In this document: piece by piece, positions 1 to 6,657 of the stretch | Position numbering within the stretch: the stretch's first letter is position 1 | Layout: each line of letters starts with the position of its first letter | Source of the DNA: Deltaproteobacteria bacterium | GTDB taxonomy: Bacteria > Desulfobacterota > Syntrophia > Syntrophales > UBA5619 | Length of the DNA: 20,101 nt | Assembly: GCA_021372695.1 (NCBI GenBank) | Contig: JAJFTY010000016.1 | Location: 1 to 20,101 of the forward strand | Reading direction: 5' to 3' | The notes under the pieces: model-generated | The model's input: the letters and a program-made list of their open reading frames with translations, nothing else | Databases searched by the model: none | Told to the model about the DNA's origin: nothing | Program-made: the position numbers and the translations under genes

Positions 1-522
1 AGGATGTTCGATGCCGTAAATGAGCAGATCAAGTATGAACTCGAGTCCGCGTACATCTATCTTTCGATGGCGGCCTACTTCCATGTGGAGAACCTCGACG
101 GAATGGCGCACTGGCTCCGTGTCCAGGTCCACGAAGAGACCGTCCACGCGATGAAGTTCTTCGACCACCTGACCAACCGGGGCGCCTCGGTCGTCCTTCT
201 GGACGTCAAACAACTCAAAACCACCTGGAAAAACGCTCTCGAACCCTGGAAGGACGCCTATGCCCATGAAAAATTCATCACGGAAAAGATCCACGCATTG
301 ACGAAGATCGCCCGGGAGGTGAACGACTACACGGCTGAACCGCTGCTGAACTGGTTTCTCAACGAACAGATCGAGGAGGAGTTCAATACCGACAAGATCA
401 GTCGGCAGGTCGAACTCATCGGCGAGAGCAAGGAGGGACTCTTTCTGCTCGACCGTGAATTGGCAGCACGGGTCTATCCGGCGGGGTCGCCGTTCGATCC
501 TCTGGCTTATAACCTGCCGTGA
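1..522 (+). CDS. Bacterial non-heme ferritin (5' end cut by window)
   Basis: Iron-storage ferritin, which oxidises Fe(II) at a di-iron centre and stores mineral iron in a 24-subunit cytoplasmic shell. The reading frame is open from base 1 (an Arg codon precedes the first visible Met), and bacterial ferritins usually carry a few residues before the 'AVNEQIKYEL' segment, so the true start lies upstream. Seen directly: the helix A pattern EQIKYELESAYIYLSMAAYF, the helix B pattern HEETVHAMKFFDHL with the Glu and Glu-x-x-His ferroxidase ligands, and Glu-rich later helices (AHEKFITEKI and NEQIEEEF). The visible 173 residues are near full family length. No heme-binding Met of bacterioferritin type is evident, so plain ferritin is preferred. 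It converges with the CysRS-like gene across 93 bp. Confidence 0.93.
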   Translation, partial: RMFDAVNEQIKYELESAYIYLSMAAYFHVENLDGMAHWLRVQVHEETVHAMKFFDHLTNRGASVVLLDVKQLKTTWKNALEPWKDAYAHEKFITEKIHALTKIAREVNDYTAEPLLNWFLNEQIEEEFNTDKISRQVELIGESKEGLFLLDRELAARVYPAGSPFDPLAYNLP

Positions 523-615
523 TCTCTTTTGCCGGCACTGCTGACCCGCGGACAAAGCCCGTTCAGGCCAGCGGCGCCGGCATGCAGGACGACCCTTGGA
601 CGGAACGGCATGGGT

Positions 616-1833
616 TCAGAAGAGAACGTTCAGGACCTTGTCAATTTTCTCCAGGGCTTCGATGAACGCAGCCACGGACCCGGGAGACGAACCGCCCGCA
701 ACGGTCGCCTCCACCTCCTGCGAGATCATTTTCACCGCACGCCCGACGGCAAGGTCGTCGTCCATCTCGGTGCGGAATACCTCCGCAACCCGGCTGGCCC
801 TCTCGTCCATCTGCGGTGAAGCCCCGCCCGCCCGCTCACGCATCGCTCCGAGGCCTGCCCGCAGCCGCCGGAGCTTCCGGGCGGATTCGGCCATCGCCGA
901 TTCCGAGTAGGAAAGCCGCTCACGGTAGTGACCGTCGGTGAGGAAGAACCGGATCTCGGCAGGGCTGTAGCCGCGGCCGAGGATGTCGTCGGTGTGGAGG
1001 ATGTTACCCCGGCTCTTCGACATCTTCCTCCCCCTGACCAGAAGGTGTTCGCCGTGGAGCCAGTACCGGGCCATCGGATAGGGTCGGAGGCTTTCGAGAA
1101 TGGCAATCGAATAGTCGTGGTGGCGGTAGAGGTTGTCGATCCCGCCGCAGTAGATGGAGAGGGTCTCCTGGAAGCGGCTCGCGACCATGCTGGGATCCTC
1201 CACGTTCCACGACGGCCTGCCCCGCCCGATGGGGGTGGTCCAGCACGCCGAGTCTCCGGGGCGGCAGCCGTGCCAGAGGACAAAATCGCCAAGGTTCCAC
1301 TGAATTCCGGGATAGGTATCTTTGTGATAACGCCTCCGCTTCGCGGGCCAGCGGCGCATGTCCAGACCGTAGAGCTTACCGAATCCGGGGAATTTCAGGG
1401 GATCGAAGTAGACATTGCCTCCGTGCCAATAGGCGACCCCGAGCTCGACCAGGCGTGCGATAATCCCGGCCGCCTCCTGGACGTAGCCCGAGGAGCGGGG
1501 CATGTAGTCGGGCATCCGGATCCCGAGAAGCTTCATCTCGCCGATGAATTCATCGATGTTCCGCTCCGTGAGTTCCTGTATGGTCAAATCGCGTTTTCGT
1601 GCCTCGTCGATCGCCTTGTCTTCGACGTCGGTGAAGTTCATCCCCCGCTTCACCCGGTGTCCCGAGTAGTCCAGATAACGCACCAGGATGTCTTCGAACA
1701 GGAATGTGCGGAAGTTTCCGATGTGGGCACGCTGGTAGACCGAAGGTCCGCAGGTGAAGATGGTCACAACCTTGTCGTTCACCGGTTTGAAGGTCTCGAG
1801 CGTCCTGCCGAGAGAATTGAAAATTCTGAGCAT
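616..1833 (-). CDS. Cysteinyl-tRNA synthetase-like protein, short, with degenerate zinc site
   Basis: Class I aminoacyl-tRNA synthetase fold of the CysRS family, 405 aa; true CysRS is usually about 460 aa. Seen: TCGPSVY with Cys28, HIGN at 37-40, NFTDVEDKAI, GGIDNLYRHHD around 230-240, and KMSKSRGN at 270-277. Canonical CysRS binds zinc through two Cys, one His and one Glu. Here Cys28 and His238 remain, but the Cys of the usual ECSAM motif is Asp213 (EDPSM) and the Glu of HHENE is Ser242 (HHDYS). The protein stops after the DALR-type helical region and lacks the C-terminal anticodon-binding segment. It may therefore be a paralogue that activates an amino acid for something other than tRNA charging, as MshC does in mycothiol synthesis, although the sequence is nearer CysRS than MshC. 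Start ATG has a G-rich Shine-Dalgarno (AGGGGG). It follows the MATE gene by 58 bp. Confidence 0.85.
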   Translation of the reverse strand: MLRIFNSLGRTLETFKPVNDKVVTIFTCGPSVYQRAHIGNFRTFLFEDILVRYLDYSGHRVKRGMNFTDVEDKAIDEARKRDLTIQELTERNIDEFIGEMKLLGIRMPDYMPRSSGYVQEAAGIIARLVELGVAYWHGGNVYFDPLKFPGFGKLYGLDMRRWPAKRRRYHKDTYPGIQWNLGDFVLWHGCRPGDSACWTTPIGRGRPSWNVEDPSMVASRFQETLSIYCGGIDNLYRHHDYSIAILESLRPYPMARYWLHGEHLLVRGRKMSKSRGNILHTDDILGRGYSPAEIRFFLTDGHYRERLSYSESAMAESARKLRRLRAGLGAMRERAGGASPQMDERASRVAEVFRTEMDDDLAVGRAVKMISQEVEATVAGGSSPGSVAAFIEALEKIDKVLNVLF

Positions 1834-1891
1834 TCGATCGCCCCCTATGCAATCGGACCGCCGTCCGGGGTCCCACGGAAGCGACCCCTTT

Positions 1892-3256
1892 TCAGGTCGA
1901 TTCCAGTTTCACACTCTTCCAGCTCCCGCCGCGAAATCGCCGCGCCATCAGGAGCCCCTGACACGCCATTGAAAAGACCATGGCTGCCCAGACGCCTGTT
2001 GCCCCAAGGCCCATCGGGAGGGCAAGCATCCAGGCCAGAGGGAGACGGATCAGCCACATGGCGATGATGATCACCCACATTGCGCCGCGGGTATCGCCCG
2101 CGCCCTGAAGACCTCCGCCCAGAGAGAGGCTCAAAGCGATGAAGGGCTGGCCGATCATGTTGTACTTCAGGTAGCTTGCCGTCTCCTTGAGGACCGAAGG
2201 GTCCCTCGCCACCAGAGCCGCGAAATCGTCCGCCCGGATGAAAACGAACACCGCCATGAGGCTCATGATCACCATCCCCACGCCCGCGATCCTCCAGCCG
2301 GTCCGTTCCGCCCGGTCCGGGTTTCCCGCGCCGAGATTCTGGCCGATGAGCACCGATGCCGACATGTTGAGGGCAAACGCCGGGAGGAAGATCATCGCCT
2401 CGATCCTCAAACCGTTGGCGATCGCAGCCAGGGCGGTGATGCTTGCCTCCCCGAGTCGGCCGAGGATGTTGTACAGAACGATGGTCCCCGCGTTCCAGGC
2501 AAACTGAAGCGCCGCCGCCGGCCAGCCGAGCCGGAAAATCTGACGAACCGTGCCCGGCAGGAGACCCCACGTCCCCCGATAGATGGCCCTCCATCGGGTC
2601 CGGGAGAAGAGCGCGAGGTTGATGACCATGCCGAGAAGGACCGAAGCGGCCGTTGCGATGGCAATTCCGGAGTATCCCAGGGAAGGGATCCACCCAAATC
2701 CAAAAACCAGCACGAAGTCCCCGATCACGTTCAGGGCCATCACGAAGAACATCGTAACCAGCGGTTTGGTAACCTCCCCGCTTGCGCGAAAGAGAGCGTT
2801 CGAGATCAGCAGGAGATAGTTCGCCCCGAGGGCAATCGCGAATATCCGGAGGAACGTTTCGGCGATGGTCCGAATCTCCGCCGGGAACCCCGCCGCCCAG
2901 ACGATCTCGCGGCTGAGCGTCAACCCGATCACACTGAGAACGACGGCAGTGGCTCCACCGAAGAGCAGGGACTGACGGGCCACATCAAGCGCCCGCGGGA
3001 AATCTCCCGCACCGATGGCCCGCGAGACCAGGGCCACCGTTCCGATGCCGATCGCATTGGCGATGATGATCACGAAAAAATAGAGAAGGCTGACGAACCC
3101 GACCGCTGCCTGGACTTCCGGGCTGATGAACCCCGCGACGTAGACGTCGGTGAAGCCCACGAAAAACTCAAAGATCATGATCAGCAGCATCGGCCAGGAG
3201 AGCTGCCAGATGTTACGCCACATGCTGCCCGTGGTGAGGTTGGGTGGAGTGTGCAC
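1892..3256 (-). CDS. MATE-family multidrug/cation antiporter
   Basis: Inner-membrane exporter of the MATE (MatE/NorM/DinF) family, which uses a Na+ or H+ gradient to expel organic cations or metabolites. It is almost entirely hydrophobic with about 12 helices in two homologous halves. Family signatures seen include WPMLLIMIFEFFVGFTDVYVAG near the N-terminus, NALFRASGEVTKPL at the end of the first half, and GQNLGAGNPDRAERTGWR plus GGGLQGAGDTRGAMW in the second. I prefer a GTG start at 3256 (454 aa): GAGG overlaps the upstream TGA (TGAGGCGGAAGTG), leaving a 7-bp gap, the usual spacing of this operon. An ATG at 3319 would overlap the DUF1499 gene by 56 bp and has a poor ribosome site. Substrate cannot be read from sequence. 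Confidence 0.9.
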   Translation of the reverse strand: MHTPPNLTTGSMWRNIWQLSWPMLLIMIFEFFVGFTDVYVAGFISPEVQAAVGFVSLLYFFVIIIANAIGIGTVALVSRAIGAGDFPRALDVARQSLLFGGATAVVLSVIGLTLSREIVWAAGFPAEIRTIAETFLRIFAIALGANYLLLISNALFRASGEVTKPLVTMFFVMALNVIGDFVLVFGFGWIPSLGYSGIAIATAASVLLGMVINLALFSRTRWRAIYRGTWGLLPGTVRQIFRLGWPAAALQFAWNAGTIVLYNILGRLGEASITALAAIANGLRIEAMIFLPAFALNMSASVLIGQNLGAGNPDRAERTGWRIAGVGMVIMSLMAVFVFIRADDFAALVARDPSVLKETASYLKYNMIGQPFIALSLSLGGGLQGAGDTRGAMWVIIIAMWLIRLPLAWMLALPMGLGATGVWAAMVFSMACQGLLMARRFRGGSWKSVKLEST

Positions 3257-3263
3257 TTCCGCC

Positions 3264-4016
3264 TCAGCTATTCCCGTGCCCGCGAACGGTTTGGACGAAC
3301 TTCCGTATACGGCGCGCATTGGCCCCGAGGTCGCTTCTCCCGACGCGGGAGACCGAACGTATATCGATGCGGCTTCCCTGGGCCGATGGCCTCACCCGGA
3401 CGATCACGTCGTCCTTGAAGCCGAACCAGAAGGTCGTTGCCGTCGCTTCGATGATCCCTGTCTCGGGATCGGATGCAACCAGCTCCCACCCCAGCCTGCG
3501 GGCGGCCAGGAGAGCTTCGTTGAATGCTTCCGGGGGCGCAACGGAAAGTTCGAGCGGAGCGATGTCCGGATAGGCCTTCCTTTGCTGGACAGCGATTTCC
3601 GGACCGCCGTACTCACCGCCGTTGGCCGTCGTTCGCCGTATGCGGAGGAGTGCCACGAAACCGGGCGGATCGGCAGGGTCTGTTGTGATGTCGTGAATCG
3701 CCGGCACCTCCCGGGCCACGCGCTGCATCGACCACGGTACCCCCGCGGTGGCCGTGGCAATCACAAGACCGATCATGGCCCAGACAAAACCCGGGTGCCC
3801 GAGCCCCGGACGCGTGGCCAAACAGCCTGCGAGCGAAATGAGTCCGGCCGCCACGCCCCCATAGGCCGCCCAGCGGAACAGGGATATTCCCAGCCGGTAG
3901 TCCCAGAACCCCGCCCGGACTCCGTACCCGGCCAGGAGTTCGGCACCCCCGCAAGCAAGGGCGAGAACCAAACCGGCAAGAGCCAGGTACGAATAGGCCC
4001 CCATTCCTCCTCCCAT
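3264..4016 (-). CDS. DUF1499 membrane protein
   Basis: Membrane-anchored protein of the DUF1499 family; molecular function unknown. The N-terminal part has about three hydrophobic segments (SYLALAGLVLALACGGAELL; the ISLFRWAAYGGVAAGLISLAG stretch; FVWAMIGLVIATATAGV). The C-terminal globular domain carries the family patterns HDITTDPADPPGF, ATTFWFGFKDDVIVRVR, SRIDIRSVSRVGRSDLGANARRIR. Several starts are possible. ATG at 4016 has GGAGG five bases upstream and gives 250 aa. ATG at 4028 and 4097 are in frame, but the extra residues are not membrane- or family-like. It is the first gene of a likely operon with the MATE transporter and the CysRS-like protein, and one copy of the 37-bp element (4141-4177) lies about 125 bp upstream in the same direction. 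Confidence 0.85.
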   Translation of the reverse strand: MGGGMGAYSYLALAGLVLALACGGAELLAGYGVRAGFWDYRLGISLFRWAAYGGVAAGLISLAGCLATRPGLGHPGFVWAMIGLVIATATAGVPWSMQRVAREVPAIHDITTDPADPPGFVALLRIRRTTANGGEYGGPEIAVQQRKAYPDIAPLELSVAPPEAFNEALLAARRLGWELVASDPETGIIEATATTFWFGFKDDVIVRVRPSAQGSRIDIRSVSRVGRSDLGANARRIRKFVQTVRGHGNS

Positions 4017-4140
4017 CTTCTCCTCCATCGTGAACCCCCGCGTCGTTTCATGCGCTGTCCCACCGGCGGCTTGCGGGTCGGCCCCCCGAGATTTCAATTT
4101 CTTTTTGAAAATAGCGCCATTACCCCAGCCGATGAAATAC

Positions 4141-4177
4141 GGATTGAATGGAAGAACAATCGTAGGAAGAATCTGCC
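4141..4177 (-). promoter_or_regulatory. 37-bp regulatory element, copy A, upstream of DUF1499-MATE-CysRS-like operon
   Basis: On the minus strand the order is GGCAG, 7 bp, CTACG, 11 bp, ATTCAATCC. The spacers match the other three copies exactly, and ATTCAATCC is identical to copy D. The inverted repeat is the weakest of the four (three of five arm positions pair), and the following hexamer is GTATTT rather than TCATTG. It lies about 125 bp before the preferred start of the DUF1499 gene. Likely a transcription-factor site plus part of a promoter. Confidence 0.6.
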
Positions 4178-4259
4178 ATACTCAAGGATGAACGGTTTTC
4201 GCCTTCACAAAAAACAGGTTTGCCGTTCTCCCTACCCCCTATTTTCCCACCATTTAAGT

Positions 4260-4296
4260 GGTAGTTTTTCGCTATCATTAGGCCGTCATTCAACCC
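4260..4296 (+). promoter_or_regulatory. 37-bp regulatory element, copy B, upstream of small secreted protein
   Basis: The order is GGTAG, 7 bp (TTTTTCG), CTATC, 11 bp, ATTCAACCC, followed directly by TCATTG at 4297-4302. The inverted-repeat arms pair at four of five positions. It resembles copy C closely over more than 45 bp when C is read on its own strand. An A/T-rich stretch with TATTTT at 4323-4328 could contain the -10 region. The next gene on this strand starts at 4619. Confidence 0.72.
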
Positions 4297-4618
4297 TCAT
4301 TGATTTTGCCTCCTGGCGGAACTATTTTGCATCACAAGGGAGCAACAACGCGTGGCGCTCAATTCGGATCAACAAATTCCACAGGGCGGACGATCGGTTC
4401 TTTAATCACTTTCCGGAAAGATCGCTCCCGTTCCACAGACGGAGGCCATCGCGCACGAGCGATCTCAAAATCGGTGCCGTGGCGCGACCCGTTTCGAAGG
4501 TTCATGGGTTTTGAACGAAGAAAAGAAAGGAGGTGTCGGCCGGATCGATTTGGAAATTGCATTTGAAATGGGGATAGAACATTAAACCACAAAAAAAACA
4601 AAACGGAGGAGAGAGAAT

Positions 4619-5035
4619 ATGAAGAAATTTTGGTTACCGATCATTATCGGCATGGTTTTCATGGTGGCGCCCATGGTGGCGACCGCGGCTTCCCTCACGG
4701 GATCTGTTCAGGGTCTGGCTTGCGTGACGCAGGGCAAAGTATGCCCCGTGGGGATGGAGGACCCGGTGATTGCGGCGGAAAACGTGTTTGTGCTCCTCGT
4801 GGACGCATCCAAGGGCGAGTACTATTTCGTCCCCAACGTCGACCGCGGGATCATGGCGCGGCACATCAATGAGCAGGTCAAGATCGACGGAACCATCAAC
4901 GCGAAGACGAAGGCCATCAAGGCGAGCGACATCTATACGATGAACATGCGCAACCAGTGGCAGAAAGTCTGGAGCGTGAACATGCAGGATGATATCTACA
5001 AGGACATTTACGGAAGCACCGTGTTCGGAAACTGA
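4619..5035 (+). CDS. Small secreted protein, OB-fold-like, function unknown
   Basis: A 138-aa exported protein. Residues 1-24 form a clear Sec signal peptide (MKKFW, hydrophobic core, cleavage near VATA-A), so the mature protein is about 114 aa. The mature part begins SLTGSVQGLACVTQGKVCPVG with two cysteines, Cys35 and Cys42, that could form a disulfide or bind a metal. It continues with a beta-rich stretch ending in VKIDGTINAKTKAIKASDIYTM, a pattern typical of small secreted OB-fold domains. The C-terminus (NQWQKVWSVNMQDDIYKDIYG) is polar and aromatic. I recognise no named family. Start ATG follows a strong GGAGGAGAGAG ribosome site. It is monocistronic: a strong terminator lies 25 bp after the stop, and a copy of the 37-bp element lies far upstream at 4260-4296. 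Confidence 0.88.
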   Translation: MKKFWLPIIIGMVFMVAPMVATAASLTGSVQGLACVTQGKVCPVGMEDPVIAAENVFVLLVDASKGEYYFVPNVDRGIMARHINEQVKIDGTINAKTKAIKASDIYTMNMRNQWQKVWSVNMQDDIYKDIYGSTVFGN

Positions 5036-5060
5036 TTTCGGCCCTGAGCGGTGTCAACGA

Positions 5061-5094
5061 AAAACCCCCGGTTTGCGAACCGGGGGGTTTTTTT
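5061..5094 (+). terminator. Rho-independent terminator after the secreted protein gene
   Basis: Perfect 9-bp stem CCCCCGGTT (5065-5073) / AACCGGGGG (5078-5086) with a TGCG loop, preceded by AAAA and followed by seven T residues. The A-run and T-run also make it usable on the minus strand, where it would end the thioredoxin-fold operon stopping at 5168. Confidence 0.93.
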
Positions 5095-5167
5095 GATATC
5101 CCGATCCGGCCGCCCAACGTAACCCCTTGCACGGCCTCAGGTCGGGTCGCCAGAATTCCTGTCTGTG

Positions 5168-5989
5168 CTAGGGACCCTGAATCAGTTTCTCGATGAATTC
5201 CGTTCTGTTGGCAGGCAGATCCTCTCCGCGATAAATCGTCTCCCCTTTCAAATTGACGCCGACGATATGCGGCAGTCCCTTGATGCCGTATTTGTCGACC
5301 GTGACCGCTCCGTCCTCGTCCAGGAGGACCCGGTAATTGATCTCCTGGGCTTTGTGGAACTTCTCCACGATATTCTTGCGTTGCTTGAAGTTGACGGCCA
5401 GGACCTCGATGTCTGCCTTTTGGGCGACCAGGGCAAATTTTTTGATTTCCGGCACTTCTCTCATGCAGTTGACGCACCAGGTTGCGAAGAAAACCAGCAC
5501 GACCCCCTTCTTTCCTCTGTAACTGCTCAAGGTCACGCGCGAACCGTCCAGGGAGGTCAGGGTGAAATCCGGGGCGTTGCTTTCGGAAGGTTTATCCGCC
5601 GCACGGGCGGGCGACCCCGTAGCGGCCAATTTGAGTTCCTGCCGTACCGGCGGATAGGAGTCTGCACACAGTACGGCCGGACTCGGAAAGTCGGCCAGCT
5701 GCCCGGCGAAAACCGGCAACAGGCCCGCCACGAGGATCATCAGGCGGGCGGCCCCCTTCTTCGCGTTGGCCCTCCATACGCTTGCCCCGGGCGGCGGTGA
5801 AAAGAAATCATCGGCACTGGCCGTAATTGAAAGCGGGTTCACCCGCCGGCCATCCGCGGGAAAGAGCCGAGCGGCGCGTGCTGCGCGTCCGCCGGTCTCT
5901 CCAGCCGCGAATATGCCCTCTGTGCCCTCGGGGACCGAATTCACCGGCCCTGGTCTCACCTCGATGAGAGACCGAATCCTTTCAGCCAT
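5168..5989 (-). CDS. TlpA-like thioredoxin-fold protein, membrane anchored, with long N-terminal extension
   Basis: Extracytoplasmic thiol-disulfide protein of the TlpA/ResA/AhpC-TSA fold, 273 aa. Seen: APDFTLTSLDGSRVTLSSYRGKKGVVLVFFATWCVNC with active-site Cys172 and Cys175 (CVNC), the helix MREVPEIKKFA, and GIKGLPHIVGV with the cis-Pro. A hydrophobic segment at about 84-97 (MILVAGLLPVFAGQ) is the only membrane anchor or uncleaved signal, which leaves about 80 residues of low-complexity, Ala/Gly/Pro-rich sequence in front. The long start is supported by AGGAGG seven bases before the ATG at 5989. The alternative is an internal ATG at 5740 that would begin close to the hydrophobic segment. It is last of three co-directional exported thioredoxin-fold genes, 32 bp after the peroxiredoxin gene. 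The CXXC could reduce the one-Cys peroxiredoxin next to it or help cytochrome maturation. Confidence 0.85.
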   Translation of the reverse strand: MAERIRSLIEVRPGPVNSVPEGTEGIFAAGETGGRAARAARLFPADGRRVNPLSITASADDFFSPPPGASVWRANAKKGAARLMILVAGLLPVFAGQLADFPSPAVLCADSYPPVRQELKLAATGSPARAADKPSESNAPDFTLTSLDGSRVTLSSYRGKKGVVLVFFATWCVNCMREVPEIKKFALVAQKADIEVLAVNFKQRKNIVEKFHKAQEINYRVLLDEDGAVTVDKYGIKGLPHIVGVNLKGETIYRGEDLPANRTEFIEKLIQGP

Positions 5990-6021
5990 TCATGAACCTC
6001 CTGAAACCGTCAGGCCGACAC

Positions 6022-6648
6022 CTATGGCTTGTCCGTTTCGTCGAGGGCCTTTGCCAGATCGTCCAGGAAAGGCCTCTGATTGATATCGTGGACATCGATG
6101 TAGGTGATGGTTCCTTTCTTGTTGATGACAAAAATGGCCCTTTCGGTCGTTCCCTCGGAACGCAGGACCCCATATCGAGAGGCTACCGCGCCGTGAGGAT
6201 AAAAGTCCGAGAGAACTGGAAACCACAGTTTATCGCCTGGATTCACCATCTGCCTCGTCCACGCGTAGAGGGTGGGAATATTGTCCACCGTAATGCCGAG
6301 AAGGATCGCGTCGTGCTTATCGAAAAGGCTCCTGGCGATGTTGTAGCCTGGCCACTGGTCAGAACATACGGGCGTCCAGGCGGCAGGAACGAAGGAGATG
6401 ACGACGTTTTTCTTGCCCCTGTACTGGCTGAGGGATATGTTTCCCCCCTCGACCGCCGGAAGGGTAAAATCGGGCGCAGCATCCCCTACCTTCAGCGTCG
6501 CCACACTGTCCCTTGGTTTCAGTTTACCCACCTGATAGATATTGTCGCTGAATCCGGGTGCCTGACCGTAGGCCGGAACGGCAGCCGCGATGATCAATGC
6601 AATCCACACCCCCAATACGAGCCTCGCCAGCTTTTTCAATTCGTTCAT
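6022..6648 (-). CDS. Exported one-Cys peroxiredoxin (AhpC/TSA family)
   Basis: Periplasmic peroxide-reducing protein, 208 aa. Residues 1-29 are a Sec signal peptide (KKLARL, hydrophobic core, AYGQA). The catalytic motif is seen at PAAWTPVCSDQWPGY, with peroxidatic Cys95 in the usual P-x-x-T/S-x-x-C setting shifted to WTPVC. Further family patterns are VGDAAPDFTLPAVEGGNISLSQYRGKKNVVISFVP, FPVLSDFYPHGAVASRYGVL and RAIFVINKKGTITYIDV. Cys95 is the only cysteine in the protein, so it cannot form an internal disulfide and needs an outside thiol donor. The two flanking CXXC proteins in the same operon are obvious candidates. Start ATG has AGGGGGAACC upstream, overlapping the previous gene's TAG; the intergenic gap is 9 bp. 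Confidence 0.9.
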   Translation of the reverse strand: MNELKKLARLVLGVWIALIIAAAVPAYGQAPGFSDNIYQVGKLKPRDSVATLKVGDAAPDFTLPAVEGGNISLSQYRGKKNVVISFVPAAWTPVCSDQWPGYNIARSLFDKHDAILLGITVDNIPTLYAWTRQMVNPGDKLWFPVLSDFYPHGAVASRYGVLRSEGTTERAIFVINKKGTITYIDVHDINQRPFLDDLAKALDETDKP

Positions 6649-6657
6649 TGGTTCCCC

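Larger units (their letters stand above)
4029..4618. other. Divergent intergenic region, about 590 bp, with two regulatory elements and a long leader
   Basis: I see no convincing gene here. The region separates the leftward DUF1499 operon from the rightward small secreted protein. It holds two copies of the 37-bp element, one on each strand, arranged back to back (4141-4177 on -, 4260-4296 on +), each facing the gene it precedes. If transcription starts just downstream of the + copy, the secreted-protein mRNA has a leader of nearly 300 nt. That leader contains AGAAAGGAGGTG at 4524-4535, a perfect match to the standard 16S rRNA anti-Shine-Dalgarno tail, without a suitably spaced start codon. 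The short open frames in this region have no protein-like features. Confidence 0.6.

Noticed and set aside
928..2067. Long + strand open frame (379 codons) across the CysRS-like gene
   Set aside because: It is antisense to a gene with intact HIGN and KMSKS motifs, is Pro/Arg/Val-rich, and has no domain or ribosome site. It arises from high GC at third positions.
4479..4496. Possible sigma-54 promoter (TGGC...)
   Set aside because: TGGCGCG is followed by CCGTTTCG; the -12 GC is missing, so the match fails at an essential position.
3150..4514. Long + strand open frame (454 codons) across DUF1499 and the intergenic region
   Set aside because: Antisense to two recognised genes, no protein-family pattern, and it would run through both regulatory elements.
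4300..4566. 88-codon + strand frame in the divergent intergenic region
   Set aside because: Arg-rich, low-complexity-like product with no ribosome site. The region is better explained as promoter plus leader.
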